Source: Lactarius indigo (taxonomy: Eukaryota > Basidiomycota > Agaricomycetes > Russulales > Russulaceae). From it: 64,000 nucleotides of DNA. The notes beneath the pieces were generated by a model. It ran no database searches, was not told where the DNA came from, and saw only the letters and a program-made list of their open reading frames with translations. The position numbers were made by a program, and so were the translations under genes. The stretch covers positions 186,001 through 250,000 of the forward strand of contig JAFKAC010000084.1 in assembly GCA_025766275.1 (NCBI GenBank). Direction: 5' to 3'. Each line of letters begins with the position of its first letter. Within the stretch, counting starts at the first letter, position 1. This document shows positions 1-9,939 of this stretch, piece after piece.

Positions 1-405
1 ACCATTTAATGTGTGGGTCATAGATGGCAAGCCAGGGATATCCTAATACGATGTCTTCGTTACTGATGTCTGTAATAAGGAAACGTATCTCCTTATGAAT
101 GCCTTTAGTTTGGACGTCGACGTCGGTATAATGAGTGATACGTCCCGACTTGTTTTCCGTATTGTCAATATTCCATATTTTAGTTGTTTGGTCCCAAGTC
201 CCATCCTCTTCACAAAGGAGGGTCTCATGAAGCAATGGGTTGCTCCTGAGTCGACTAATGCTCGTATGTTGGCCATTGCGTAACTGGTGCGAATCGATAC
301 TGGAACTCTCATAGAACGGTAGCGAGTCATGATTACACTGTTACAATTAACTGCCCTCACCCAGGCCGATGGGTTCAGGCATCCTGAAAACCCTCCTTTT
401 TCCAT
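1..405 (-). pseudogene. Ty3/gypsy pol fragment (aspartic protease), copy A
   Basis: Reading leftwards, this frame contains an aspartic protease core with the motif VDSGATHCF, typical of Ty3/gypsy retropepsins, followed by a hydrophobic beta-strand region. It runs off the window at position 1, so reverse transcriptase and integrase, if present, lie outside. The pol frame is offset by -1 from the gag frame that ends at 375-377, and the two overlap around an A-rich stretch (plus 391-405), as in elements that make pol by frameshifting. It belongs to the element whose gag and 5' LTR follow to the right (375-2852). Confidence 0.75.
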
Positions 406-2344
406 AATTGTTGGAGGATAATGTCCTTTACGTCATCCAATTCTCCTGCTACTCCGTTAAGCCAATCGCTGGCGCGCTGTTGAGGGGGTATGTCTTGAAC
501 CGCCCTGGTAGCGACCTCTGGTTCTTGTTGATGATAGTCAGTATCGATATAGCAACTAGTTGACGCTTGAGGCTGATAGCTTCCTCGCAGTTGCCTACAA
601 TCGTGGGCCATGTGTCCATCCTTTCCGCAATTATAACAAGTGACTGGCCTTTGGTTATTGTGTCCTCCCCCTCTTTGGAGGAATCCTCCTCTAGGTCGAT
701 ATGGGGGACGAGGGGCGAGTATATCCTCAGCTCCTGTGAGTCGCCCTCAGATTCGATCTGCTGAAGTATCCATTGCATTTGGATCTCGGGGTAAATTTCT
801 TGGTTGCCAGGAACTTCTTGGTGGTCCCTGCCATTGTCGTTGTTGACATGGTCGTCCTTGCCCTTGTCTGGGTGAGACTCCTTTGTTCAATACCGCCTTG
901 AGGTGAAGATATTGTTGTTGACAAGTAGTGGCTGCTTCCTTCCACTCGCGGTAATTTCGGGGGTTGTCAAGAGTGTAGACCTTTTCATACAGGTCTTTTG
1001 GTAATCCACTTGCGAATAGATCCAGCGTTTGGGGATCGTCAAGTCTGTATTGAGCGCGGCATATTAACTGTTCGAATTGGGTGCAATACTCATCTAGATT
1101 GCCCCCGATCATTTTGACTCCTTTCTTGAGCTCGTATTGAGCTTGTTCTTGCTCCATCGTGTTGCGGAAGCGCTGCATGAAACTGCGCGTGACTTCGTTC
1201 CATAGTCCTTCGCTGGTGCGGGGTATCCCTGCTTGTATCTGACCATTGAGCCAGGTGAGCATCACCAGTACCCATTCACTAACATTGATTCCTTTGATAT
1301 AAGATAGGAAGAGTAGGGCGTGTCGATATGGTGTAGCCATGATGCCTTCGTCAGCGTTCATTCCCCAGTAAACATGCCATTGAGTGAGGAATGCTTCAAC
1401 TTTTGCTCATTCTCCATCAAATACTGTTGGCACTTCGCCAGCTAATTTGTTACTTGGAGGGGGAATGATGGGACCTGCACCTGGTAATCCTCCTCCTGGG
1501 GGTCCTCCTGGGAACCCTCCAGGGAACCCTCCGAATCCGGGTCCTCTTGGTGGAGGTCCTCCTCCTCCTCCTGGTAAATCGCCAGGGGGTCCGCCTCCTC
1601 CACTGGGGGGGTCTGCTACGTCGGGCCCGATTGCATGATGGATTGCTACATCATCGTCTGTCATTCGATGACCAGTGTAAGGGTTGATAGGGGCCAAATT
1701 GGCTCGCGATTCTTCTGATATGCGTCTTTGCTCGTCCAGGGCTATTTGATCCCTGGCTTCAGTGGTAAGTTGTACTTCTTCTTGCGTGATGGCAGCAGTT
1801 GCCATTGCGACTGCTGGGCTGTGAATATGAATTACTTCTGGTTCAGGTTGGTGGATGGTTAACGACTCAGTTTGTTGTATAATGCGATCGCCAATAGCCC
1901 CTAGGCTGGCTTCTTCAGCTGGCATTGTTTCTCTACTTGGTGATTGGCTTTCAGAGGCTTCTTCACCGCTAATTCCTTTGTCTGTATGTTCTTGTGCTTG
2001 TCCGTCAATGGGACTGTAATCTGCACGACTATTAAGTTCTCGCGCGTCGATATCACAGTTGTAGTTTCTTCCTGCTGGTCGTATGATGTCCCAGCGATGA
2101 TCTATGGGATTCCAAGTAACCTCGACCCAACAGAGATGGTCGAAATTGAACTCAACGGGTCGGAAACGGTTGGGACCGTTAAACTCTACAAAGTACCTGG
2201 TATCTTCTCCTCATTCTCTCCACTGAGCAGCTCCTAAGAATCTTGTTGGTATGTTGCGATCTCCTCGTCATTCGATGTGATAGGGACGAAAGGACGTCCA
2301 CTGGTCTCTGGTCGAGTACGCCACAATGAGGATCTTGGTCTTAA
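375..2344 (-). pseudogene. Ty3/gypsy gag, copy A, with several TGA stops
   Basis: A single frame stays aligned from the primer-binding site at 2344 down to a stop at 375-377. In order it encodes an N-terminal domain, a Gly/Pro-rich linker (about 1410-1640), the retrotransposon gag capsid domain (about 760-1360), and a CCHC zinc knuckle, CYNCGKDGHMAHDC (about 605-650). TGA stops fall at 2268-2270, 2211-2213, 1407-1409 and 747-749. At the first two, sister copies still carry CGA (Arg) in the same place. No obvious ATG opens the reading frame next to the LTR; an internal ATG lies at 1925. This is a dead gag of an element nested inside copy B. Confidence 0.8.
2332..2342 (-). promoter_or_regulatory. 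Candidate self-complementary primer-binding site, gypsy copy A
   Basis: Read in element orientation, AAGACCAAGAT sits two bases (TT) inside the 5' LTR. It is an exact 11-nt reverse complement of the LTR sequence at 2576-2586, where transcription should begin judging from the TATA box at 2615-2620. I saw no resemblance to common tRNA 3' ends, though I could not search. Copies B and C keep the same 11 bases next to their LTRs. Confidence 0.55.
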
Positions 2345-2852
2345 TGTTACGCTCCACTGGCGTAAGTCCGACTTGGACACGAGAAAGGCGTAATCAACTT
2401 AGCGGGAGTCAGGCGAATGGGGACCACGTGTCAACCCAACGCAAGCTGAACAGGGGCACACGGGCTCACGCTGCAGCAAACTATGAAAGAAGGCTATCCC
2501 TTGGTTGGATAGTAGCGGAGATACACCTAGTCCGAGACTAAGGCTTTAGGAGACAAGTCAAGTAGTGGATTGAAGAAGACCAAGATGGGGACTCTTGGTC
2601 TTCCGAGTTAACTACTTATACAGATACACGCGGGCTTTAAAGCGCCGCTGGAATAGTGAGTAACCAATAGCGTAACTAGCTTGAACCCTAGTACAGCTAT
2701 CCTAGGAATGAGTCATACATGAGTCACAATCACATGTGAACTACTATGCTGACTGATGTGAAGTAAAAGTCCATGACTAATACTGATACCGGACCGTAGT
2801 CATAACCGGTCATGAGTCGTGTATAATGAGTCATCAAGTCCGTACCGTAACA
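2345..2852 (-). repeat. 5' LTR of gypsy copy A
   Basis: In element orientation it starts TGTTACGG at 2852 and ends GTAACA at 2345, giving inverted TGTTAC/GTAACA ends over 508 bp. Boundaries come from comparing it with LTR copies at 3801-4321 and 19787-20286, where similarity starts and stops at the same bases. A TATAAG box lies at 2615-2620 (minus strand). About 35 nt downstream, ATCTTGGTCTT (2576-2586) is complementary to the primer-binding site at 2332-2342. The right end abuts copy B gag directly, so this element inserted into copy B. Confidence 0.8.
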
Positions 2853-2857
2853 CACGC

Positions 2858-3800
2858 TCTCCGTCGAATACTGTGGGTGCTTCGCCAGCTAACTTGTTAT
2901 TGGGGGGAATGATGGGACCTGCACCTGGTAATCCCCCTCTGGGGTGTCCTCCTCCTGGTGGTCCTCCAGGGAATCCTCTAGGGAATCCTCCAAATCCGTG
3001 CCCTCGTGGTGGTGGTCCTCCTCCTGGTAAGTCACCAGGGGGTCCGCCTCCTCCACTAGGGGGATCGGCTACATCTGGTCCAATGGCTCAATGGATAGCC
3101 ACGTCGTCGTTGGTCATACAATGTCCTGTATGTGGGTTGATTGGAGCCAATATGGCTCGTGCTTCTTCTGCGATACATTGTTGTTCTTCACAAGCCAATT
3201 GTTCTATAGTATCAGTGGCTAGTTGTACCTCTTCCTGTGTTATGGTGGTAGCGGCCATAACAGCTGCTGGGCTATGGATGTGGATTACTTCCGTTTCAGT
3301 TTGATGAATGGTAAGGGACTCAGTTTGTTGTATGATATGATCACCAATGGCCCCTAGGCTGGTGTCTTCTGCCGGTGTGGTTCCCCTACTTGGTGATTGT
3401 TGACTGTCAGAGGCTTCTTCTCTGCTAATCCCCTCATCAGTGTGTTCTTGTGTTTTTCCATCAATGGGACTGTAATCCGCGCGGCTATTGAGCTCTCATG
3501 TGTTGATGTCACAATTGTAATTCCTTCCTGCTGGTCGTATAATATCCCAGCAACGATCTATGGGGTTCCAAGTAACCTCAGTCCAACAGAGGTGTTCGAA
3601 ATTGAACTCAATGGGTTGGAAACGGTTGGGACCGTTAAACTCTACGAAATATCCGGTATCTTCTCCTCATTCTCTCCACTGGGCTGCTCCTAAGAATCTT
3701 GTTGGTACGTTGTGATCTCCTCGTCGTTCAATGTGATAGGGACGAAAGGATGTCCACTGGTCTCTGGTCAAATATGCCACGATGAGGATCTTGGTCTTAA
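2858..3800 (-). pseudogene. Ty3/gypsy gag N-terminal part, copy B
   Basis: Copy B of the same gag encodes the N-terminal domain and the Gly/Pro-rich linker, then is cut off at about 2857 by the LTR of copy A. It keeps CGA-CGA (Arg-Arg) at 3721-3726, where copies A and C each have one TGA. It has TGA at 3667-3669, where copy C has CGA. The rest of this element presumably lies beyond the left edge of the window, on the far side of copy A. Confidence 0.75.
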
Positions 3801-4321
3801 TGTTACGCTCCACTGGTGTTAGTCTGACTTGGACTCTAAATAGGCGTAATCAACTTAGCGAAGTTTAGGCAAATAGGGACCATGTGTCAACCCAACACAA
3901 GCTGAACAGGGGCTCTCCCTAGCACACGCTGCAGCAAAGATGAAGTAGTACTATCCTTTGACAGATAGAAGTGGAGGTACTCTTGGTTGGAGACCAAGGC
4001 AAATAGGAGACGAGTCAAGAAGGTGGATTTGAAGAAGACCAAGATGGAGACTCTTGGTCTTCAGAGGTGACTACTTATACAGTTATGCACAGGCTTTAAA
4101 GCGCCACTAGAACAGTAGGTAACCAGTAGTGTAACTAGCTCAAACCCTAGTACAGCTATCCTAGGAATGAGTCATACATGAGTCACAATCACATGTGAAC
4201 TACTATGCTGACTGATGTGGTGTAAGAGTCCATGACTAATACTACTATCGGGCCATAGTCATAACTGGCCATGAGTCGTTCACAACACGTAATCAATCCG
4301 TAATGAGTCTGTACCGTAACA
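3801..4321 (-). repeat. 5' LTR of gypsy copy B
   Basis: This LTR of about 521 bp has the same TGTTAC...GTAACA ends as copy A and the same TATA box and inverted repeat around the predicted transcription start. It is followed leftwards by TT and the AAGACCAAGAT primer-binding site and then gag. Some short indels separate it from copies A and C near its outer end. Confidence 0.75.
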
Positions 4322-4324
4322 GTA

Positions 4325-4503
4325 GTCCCTTCGATTGATCGCATCACATTTCTTTATGTATCACTCATGCCTGACATTCCCCTGTGCAACTTGTAGAATT
4401 TCAGTGGTCCCTTTAATCGATTGTGTCGTGGTTTTTTTTATATATCACTCATGCCTCATGTTCCTCTGTCCATCCTCCATCCACTGACTCTCAGAATTTC
4501 AGC
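4325..4503 (+). repeat. Imperfect tandem duplication, about 80-95 bp units
   Basis: Two adjacent segments (about 4325-4405 and 4407-4503) share the order GTCCCTT, a T-rich run, TATCACTCATGCCT and a final GAATTTCAG. They differ by substitutions and small indels. They lie between LTR copy B and the hAT coding region and could be hAT leader sequence; I see no gene in them. Confidence 0.5.
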
Positions 4504-4574
4504 AAGGTCTGAGCATTCGCTTATAGTGGGGCCCACTTTTTTGCCCCTCGATGACATCAATGCCCCCCCAACAT

Positions 4575-4915
4575 GTTCCCAAGGCTCCAAAAGCAAAGGC
4601 CATCAACAACGTCCCCTCAGACCCACAGGAAGGCTCTCCAGCTCCAGCAGCCCTGGTACCCTCTGGTCCTTTGACTGGCCAGGCTTGGCATACTCATTCC
4701 TGTGTGCCAGTGAGTCCAATGACATTCAGCTTTGAAGATTATAGCTCTGGCAACTACCACTTAGTCTGCTGCTATGAAGGCCAAAGCTGTCAATGATGTC
4801 CCCACTGGCACAGACCCTCAAGACTCTTCAACTCCTGCTGCCCTGGTGCCCTCTCATCCGACTGGCCAGCATTGGTCTACTTGGACTCGTCTGCTGGTGA
4901 GTTCGATATCATTCT
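4575..4915 (+). repeat. Tandemly duplicated N-terminal exon of the hAT gene
   Basis: Two segments (about 4575-4720 and 4770-4915) encode parallel peptides: KAKAINNVPSDPQEG...PAALVPS and KAKAVNDVPTGTDPQ...PAALVPS. Each ends in a GTGAGT donor-like site. DNA and protein order are conserved, so an exon with its donor was duplicated in tandem. Confidence 0.55.
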
Positions 4916-5802
4916 AACATTGCATTGACAACTACAAACCTGCAATTAAGCCTGTTGACAACGACAACGAAGAATTCGAGCTTCCCAATGTTGATAGCGA
5001 CAGTCCCGAGGTTGAGCCAATGCTTGATCTCTCAAAAGGATTCCTTACCCCACAATCTGCTACTCTTGGCACCTTGGACTCCAACACTTTGCCTCCAGTC
5101 AGCAATATGGAGCACTTTTTTGACAAATTTTGTAATGAGGTTGGCAAGATGATGAGACGATGCAATGCGTGTTTGTAAGCCATCTCATTTTGTATTACTG
5201 GTGCTGTGGTTTTGACAAAGCACTAGGAAGGAGGGCCTTAGTGACGAGAAGGCGCATTGTTATGGCCCGACTACAGGTAATAGTAACCTTCGGAAACACT
5301 TGCTTGTGAAGCATAAGGCCTTGTACATGGACGCTGCCAAAACACATAACTGGAAGCACAAGTTTTTAGATACGCAAGCCAAGCCTACCAACCAGGGAGA
5401 CACGCCAGAGCATGTGCTTCTGGAGTACAGTTACAGCGTATTCATCCAATATCTCATCCGCTTCATTGTTGTGGATGACCAGGTAAGTGTTTCCCTGCTT
5501 GACTTCCATCTTAACTTCATCTTTTCTCGACCCAGTCACTTCGTGTGGTCAACTGCCCTGAATTTTGTGATATTTGTTGGCTTCTCCGACCACAACTTGA
5601 ACACATCCCACATCATGACACAATATGTGAACGAATTACCATTGAATGGGGGCACACCTTCAAGGAATTGCGCGCTGAACTTGCTGTAGGTCATCTCCTT
5701 GGTACTGAGCGACGACAAAGTTATATTAACCTGTAACTGTAAGAAATTGTGTGGTCGGATAAGTTTCACCACAGATATCTGGTCAAGCGCATCCCTAACC
5801 CC

Positions 5803-6550
5803 ATACCTGTCACGCCTCTACAGGGGCATGCATCGTTCTGTAACAGATCCTGCCCAAGGCAAAGGACTCTGAGTTGGATCCCCACTGGGTGGAAGGACTC
5901 CTAAGGTCTTCAGTAACAGCCCCTGTGCTAAGGTAGCTGAGTCTGTGATGATCCCCCTGTGCTAAGGTGGGAAAGACTGGTCTGTAACAGCCCCTACACG
6001 GAGGTGACTGAGTCTGTAGTAGTGGACAAGCTCGGAGGCCTAAGTCCAAAGGTCATGTGTCACTGGGCTGACCAGTAAGACAGAAGGAGGACAAGAGTGA
6101 AGTCAAGGGGAAGCCTGCACAGAGGCTGAGAGGGGAATGACCCAAAGAGGATAAGGGTCAAGGGTCAGGGATTCAGGGTCAAGGGCTTGAGTGCTGAAGG
6201 TACTGAAGCACTCAAGGAGTCAATGGAGATACAATGCAGATAGTTGATTAAGCCAAAGCTAAGGAGCTAAGGCGCACTACAGGAGTCCCTATATAGTACA
6301 GGATTGCGCCTGAGCGCATAATGCTACTGGTTGCTATAGATAGAGTAATGTGCTGGCAAGATGGTGCTAGTATCGTGCAAGATGGTGTCATGCCAGCAAG
6401 GCAACAAGAAGGTGAACAAGAATAGCACAGAAGGTGCTAGAATCATCAGATAAAGGGAAAGCATAGGTTCAAGAAGGTAACTGCAAAGAAAGGGAGTAGA
6501 TCAGATACAGGCAGGAAAGGAAAGGTGGCAGGGGAGTTCATGACAATACC
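5803..6550. mobile_element. Solo LTR with 5-bp target duplication ATACC
   Basis: A 738-bp element (5808-6545) begins TGTCACG and ends CATGACA, forming TGTCA/TGACA inverted ends. It is flanked by direct repeats ATACC at 5803-5807 and 6546-6550. It has no coding capacity. A second, rearranged copy is at 18246-19355, which supports the limits. It interrupts the hAT transposase exactly between codons. The perfect duplication indicates insertion of a full element followed by LTR-LTR recombination. The family is not related in sequence to the other two LTRs here. Confidence 0.85.
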
Positions 6551-7813
6551 TCACCATAACATTGCACTGGATCGCACGGACTCCTAACAATAATCTCTGT
6601 CTGAAAGCCACTTTAATTGGCTTTCATCGCCTCACAGGTTCACATACAGGTACAAACATTGCTGAGGCCATCTTGTCTCTCATTGATCACGCCCATATTA
6701 CATCAAAGGTATGTGACCGTGTATCGAAACCAACAACCTTACTGAACACTGTAGATTGGGCATTTCACTCTTGACAATGCCTCAAATAATGCGGCCGCTA
6801 TGAAAGAGTTGGAGATATTGCTTGCCGCCGAGTGTGACTTCACATTCAATCATCTCAACAATCATATCATGTGCTACCCCCATGTCATCAACATCTGCAC
6901 TGCCCACAATGTTGCCACAAGTACTCAAGTCAGCAAGAAATACTTGGATAGTAACAGTTTGGATGGTGATGATGATGATGATTTTGATCCTATTTACCCT
7001 TGTCATCACAAGGGGCCTGAACTTGATGATGAGTTCATTGCATCATAGCTGCCAGAGTGTCGAGCATGGCTTAGGAGTCTGAAAAGCGATCCTGTCAAAT
7101 GCATTGCGGATATTGTCCGCTACATACATGCATTGGATGCCAGAAAGCAGACATTTGCAGGGATCGTCTGGCTCTGTACCAAGGATGACCCCGAGTTATG
7201 CAAAAATAAGCCACTCAAACTCATTCAGCATGTCAAGACTTGATGGGATTTGGTTTACCTTATGCTTGAACGTTTCTGTTTTCTTTGAAAGGTAAATCAG
7301 ATGTCCTCATGGATGGTCAGTACTACTAATTCCAGACATTAAGGCCGTAGATATGTATTTTGCTAACAACTCGGCCATCGAGTCTATGAAGTTAAGCACT
7401 ACTGACTGGGAGCTGCTAGAGGGCATAGAAGTCGTCCTTGAGGTATGTTCTCCAAACACCCTTCGCACATCACATTGACCTGATTACAATCACAAGGCTG
7501 CACACGTGGTCCTGCAAACTATGTTGTCTGAACCAACACCAGTCTTGTGCAGTGCCATTGCTAGTTTCGAACTACTCATGACTAAATGGGAACGACTGGG
7601 CGAGGAACACCCAGAACTACAGTATTGGACACAGATCAGTTTGGTTTGGGTGCAAAAGTACTACAAGTGGATGGACGATACTGACACCTACGTCATTGCC
7701 CTGGGTGAGTTTCCATTTTCCGGGTTATATAGTCGCTGAGTCGCACAACACAATTGGCTCTAAAGTCCTCAATCCTTCCATACACTTCTCATGGATCCAG
7801 CACAAGTGGGATT

Positions 7814-8591
7814 TGTCATGGACGCTCTATTTTTGCCTTATTTTTCTGTATTTTTATGGATTTATTGGGTAGAAGATACGAGGCTCTACATTGTGTCAAC
7901 ACATCCAAGCCCTTATCATAAGATATGATAAGATGGTTAGTCACGTGATGTCAACATGTGCACCTACAAGCACGTGACCCTGGGATAGTAACTTCCTTAT
8001 TGGATGTTACCTCTTTAGGTCACCTCCCCATTAAGTAAAGGAGTTTCTCATTGGACGATAAGCAGGGAACATTCTAGATAGTTCTAGGCTACATTGTCAT
8101 AGGGTTGTGACTCATAAGATAAGGACACGTCATTGTTCTGTCAGCGTTAATGACTGTGCATCAGTCAGCATAATAGATAACGCTATTATTAGACACGACG
8201 CGTCAGCGTCTGACTCATTACTATTACATGTACCTTTAGTAACAAGGTTCTATAGTAATTCAAACTCAGCCGCAGCATAGTATATAGACCCTCATGTAGC
8301 GTCCTGAGTGGAACCAACTTGTCCTCTTGGTTCTCCACTCAGGTGCGCATTCCCTTGTATTTCCCTTACTCTTCACCAATGTTAACTTGTCCTCTTGGTT
8401 CTCCACTCAGCGTGCCACTGCGTGATCACCTTGCCTTTGACCTTGCATAAAGGTCTTACGTGTGCATACCCTCCGCAGTGACTGTACATTCAGCGTGTGA
8501 CTTGTCTCCGCGCTAGGCTTGAGTGTGTTACCAGTTCAGTTCACTAACACTTCCCTTGGTCTAGTTGTACGCGATAAGTCATACTGCTACA
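7814..8591 (+). repeat. 5' LTR of the chromovirus
   Basis: It runs from TGTCA at 7814 to GCTACA at 8591 and matches 15063-15840 base for base in length. It contains a TATATA box at 8281-8286. A direct repeat of about 27 bp (8316-8342 and 8384-8410) begins AACTTGTCCT; the first unit lies about 35 nt after the TATA box and is the likely transcription start. Both units are complementary to the primer-binding site that follows the LTR. Confidence 0.92.
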
Positions 8592-8593
8592 TT

Positions 8594-8603
8594 AGGACAA
8601 GTT
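8594..8603 (+). promoter_or_regulatory. Candidate self-complementary primer-binding site of the chromovirus
   Basis: AGGACAAGTT lies two bases (TT) after the 5' LTR, where reverse transcription should be primed. It is the exact reverse complement of AACTTGTCCT at 8316-8325, the predicted 5' end of the mRNA, and of a second copy at 8384-8393. Tf1 of fission yeast primes itself this way, by folding back the first 11 bases of its own mRNA. The match here is 10 bases. Confidence 0.55.
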
Positions 8604-9146
8604 CCTTTTCACACGCCTCTTGACTCTTGTTTACCAGCATTTTCCTTCTATCCCTCTAGGTGGTTGACGACCACAAGTCCCTTGTGTTATCCACCCCACT
8701 CTTTGCCTGTGGACCTTCGTACACAGAATCTGTGCTATCTTGGTACAACTCTATTGTCCGTAAAGTTGGCATAGATTGTGCTTGCCTATAGGTGTTCTAT
8801 CTGGTCATCAGTAGAACGTTTGGGTACTGCTTGCAGAACTGGTCACCACGCCAGATAAGCTGCAAGTGGAAGAGAAGCCTGCCAGGCCTAGCCTGCGACA
8901 GCTGTACGCGAAGTAAACAGAAAAGTTTGGGAGCGCTTCGGCGTGAGAGGCAGCCAACAGGTCGAGAAGACTGAGGCAGACAGCCTTGTGGCTCTACACA
9001 TTTCCTTACCCCATTCCTGAGTGTTCCGTTATCGCCGCAGCCTCGCGCAGTGTGAAATTATCACTGTGTATTGGTCTTGCTTGATCGGACTCTCCAATCA
9101 CCTTCGACTTAGCATTTCGCGGTCGTCGTAACACGTCGTCACATTA

Positions 9147-9803
9147 TACCACCTCCCATTTTTCAAACTGCCTCGCATATTTGCAAATGTTCATCAGCGT
9201 CTTCAATGTATCTTTCGGAGGAGACAGGAAACAGTCCTTCCTGTTCCAGCGCCCCCATCACCCCCACGTTCATATTTCACTCCAAATTTAGCCTCTGCTT
9301 CGGCATCGCTACACGTTCAGGGAGCAGATCGATCGTCCACCGATCCAATCCCTTCACCCCAATTTGCTTCTCCTACTCCGACAGTAGTTTCGGAGCACTC
9401 CTATCACTCGGCGCACTCCTCCTCCAATGAGACACTCATTGACAATCCCTACGCACCCCCAGTTATTCACCAACAAGAAGTCTTTGCTGGTGAAGAGATA
9501 CATTTCAGGTTCTCTTTAGAAGGCGAACCACAAAACGACGCAGAAGCATACGTCTGCGCCGTCTACTACGATAGAGAATTTCGATTCGCCCTTCTAGAAC
9601 TCTACAGTATCTCCGGCCTCGTTGCGGGCACCCCTTTTACCGCCCCTCAGCTGATCGCCTTTGCGGCAGCTCTAACCCCCAAACTTTCTCCTCCCCCATC
9701 CATCCACTCCCGCGATAGCTCCCAAAGGGAAACAGAGAGCAGCTCAGGCACAAGCTCAGTATCCCACTGGAGTAACGTCCAAGTACAGAACAATCCTCTC
9801 TAA
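9147..9803 (+). pseudogene. Possible N-terminal gag region in a shifted frame
   Basis: A frame without stops runs about 650 nt to TAA at 9801-9803, with coding-like composition (for example YDREFRFALLELYSISGLV). It has no ATG. Two bases beyond a CT repeat at 9796-9801, the gag frame continues as SKEEKEWIKNFDNW and leads without a stop into the ATG at 9940. The simplest reading is one long gag broken by loss of two bases from the CT repeat. A leader ORF or an unrecognised intron is also possible. Confidence 0.4.
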
Positions 9804-9939
9804 AGAAGAAAAAGAGTGGATCAAGAACTTCGACAACTGGGACAACTTCGACGAAGACGAACAGCTTCGCCTCATCGAAGACAGACGGGAGTCGATTAAA
9901 AAGTACGAGGAAAGAAAGAGACAAGACGAATTAGACAAG

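Noticed and set aside
1384..1638. Pro/Gly-rich plus-strand frames opposite gag (also 2819-3304)
   Set aside because: These are the antisense of the Gly/Pro-rich gag linker, which belongs to the minus-strand gag frame.
2345..4321. Tandem LTR-like repeats as a CRISPR or satellite array
   Set aside because: The repeats are long (about 500 bp), carry LTR ends, TATA boxes and gag, and are explained by nested retroelements.
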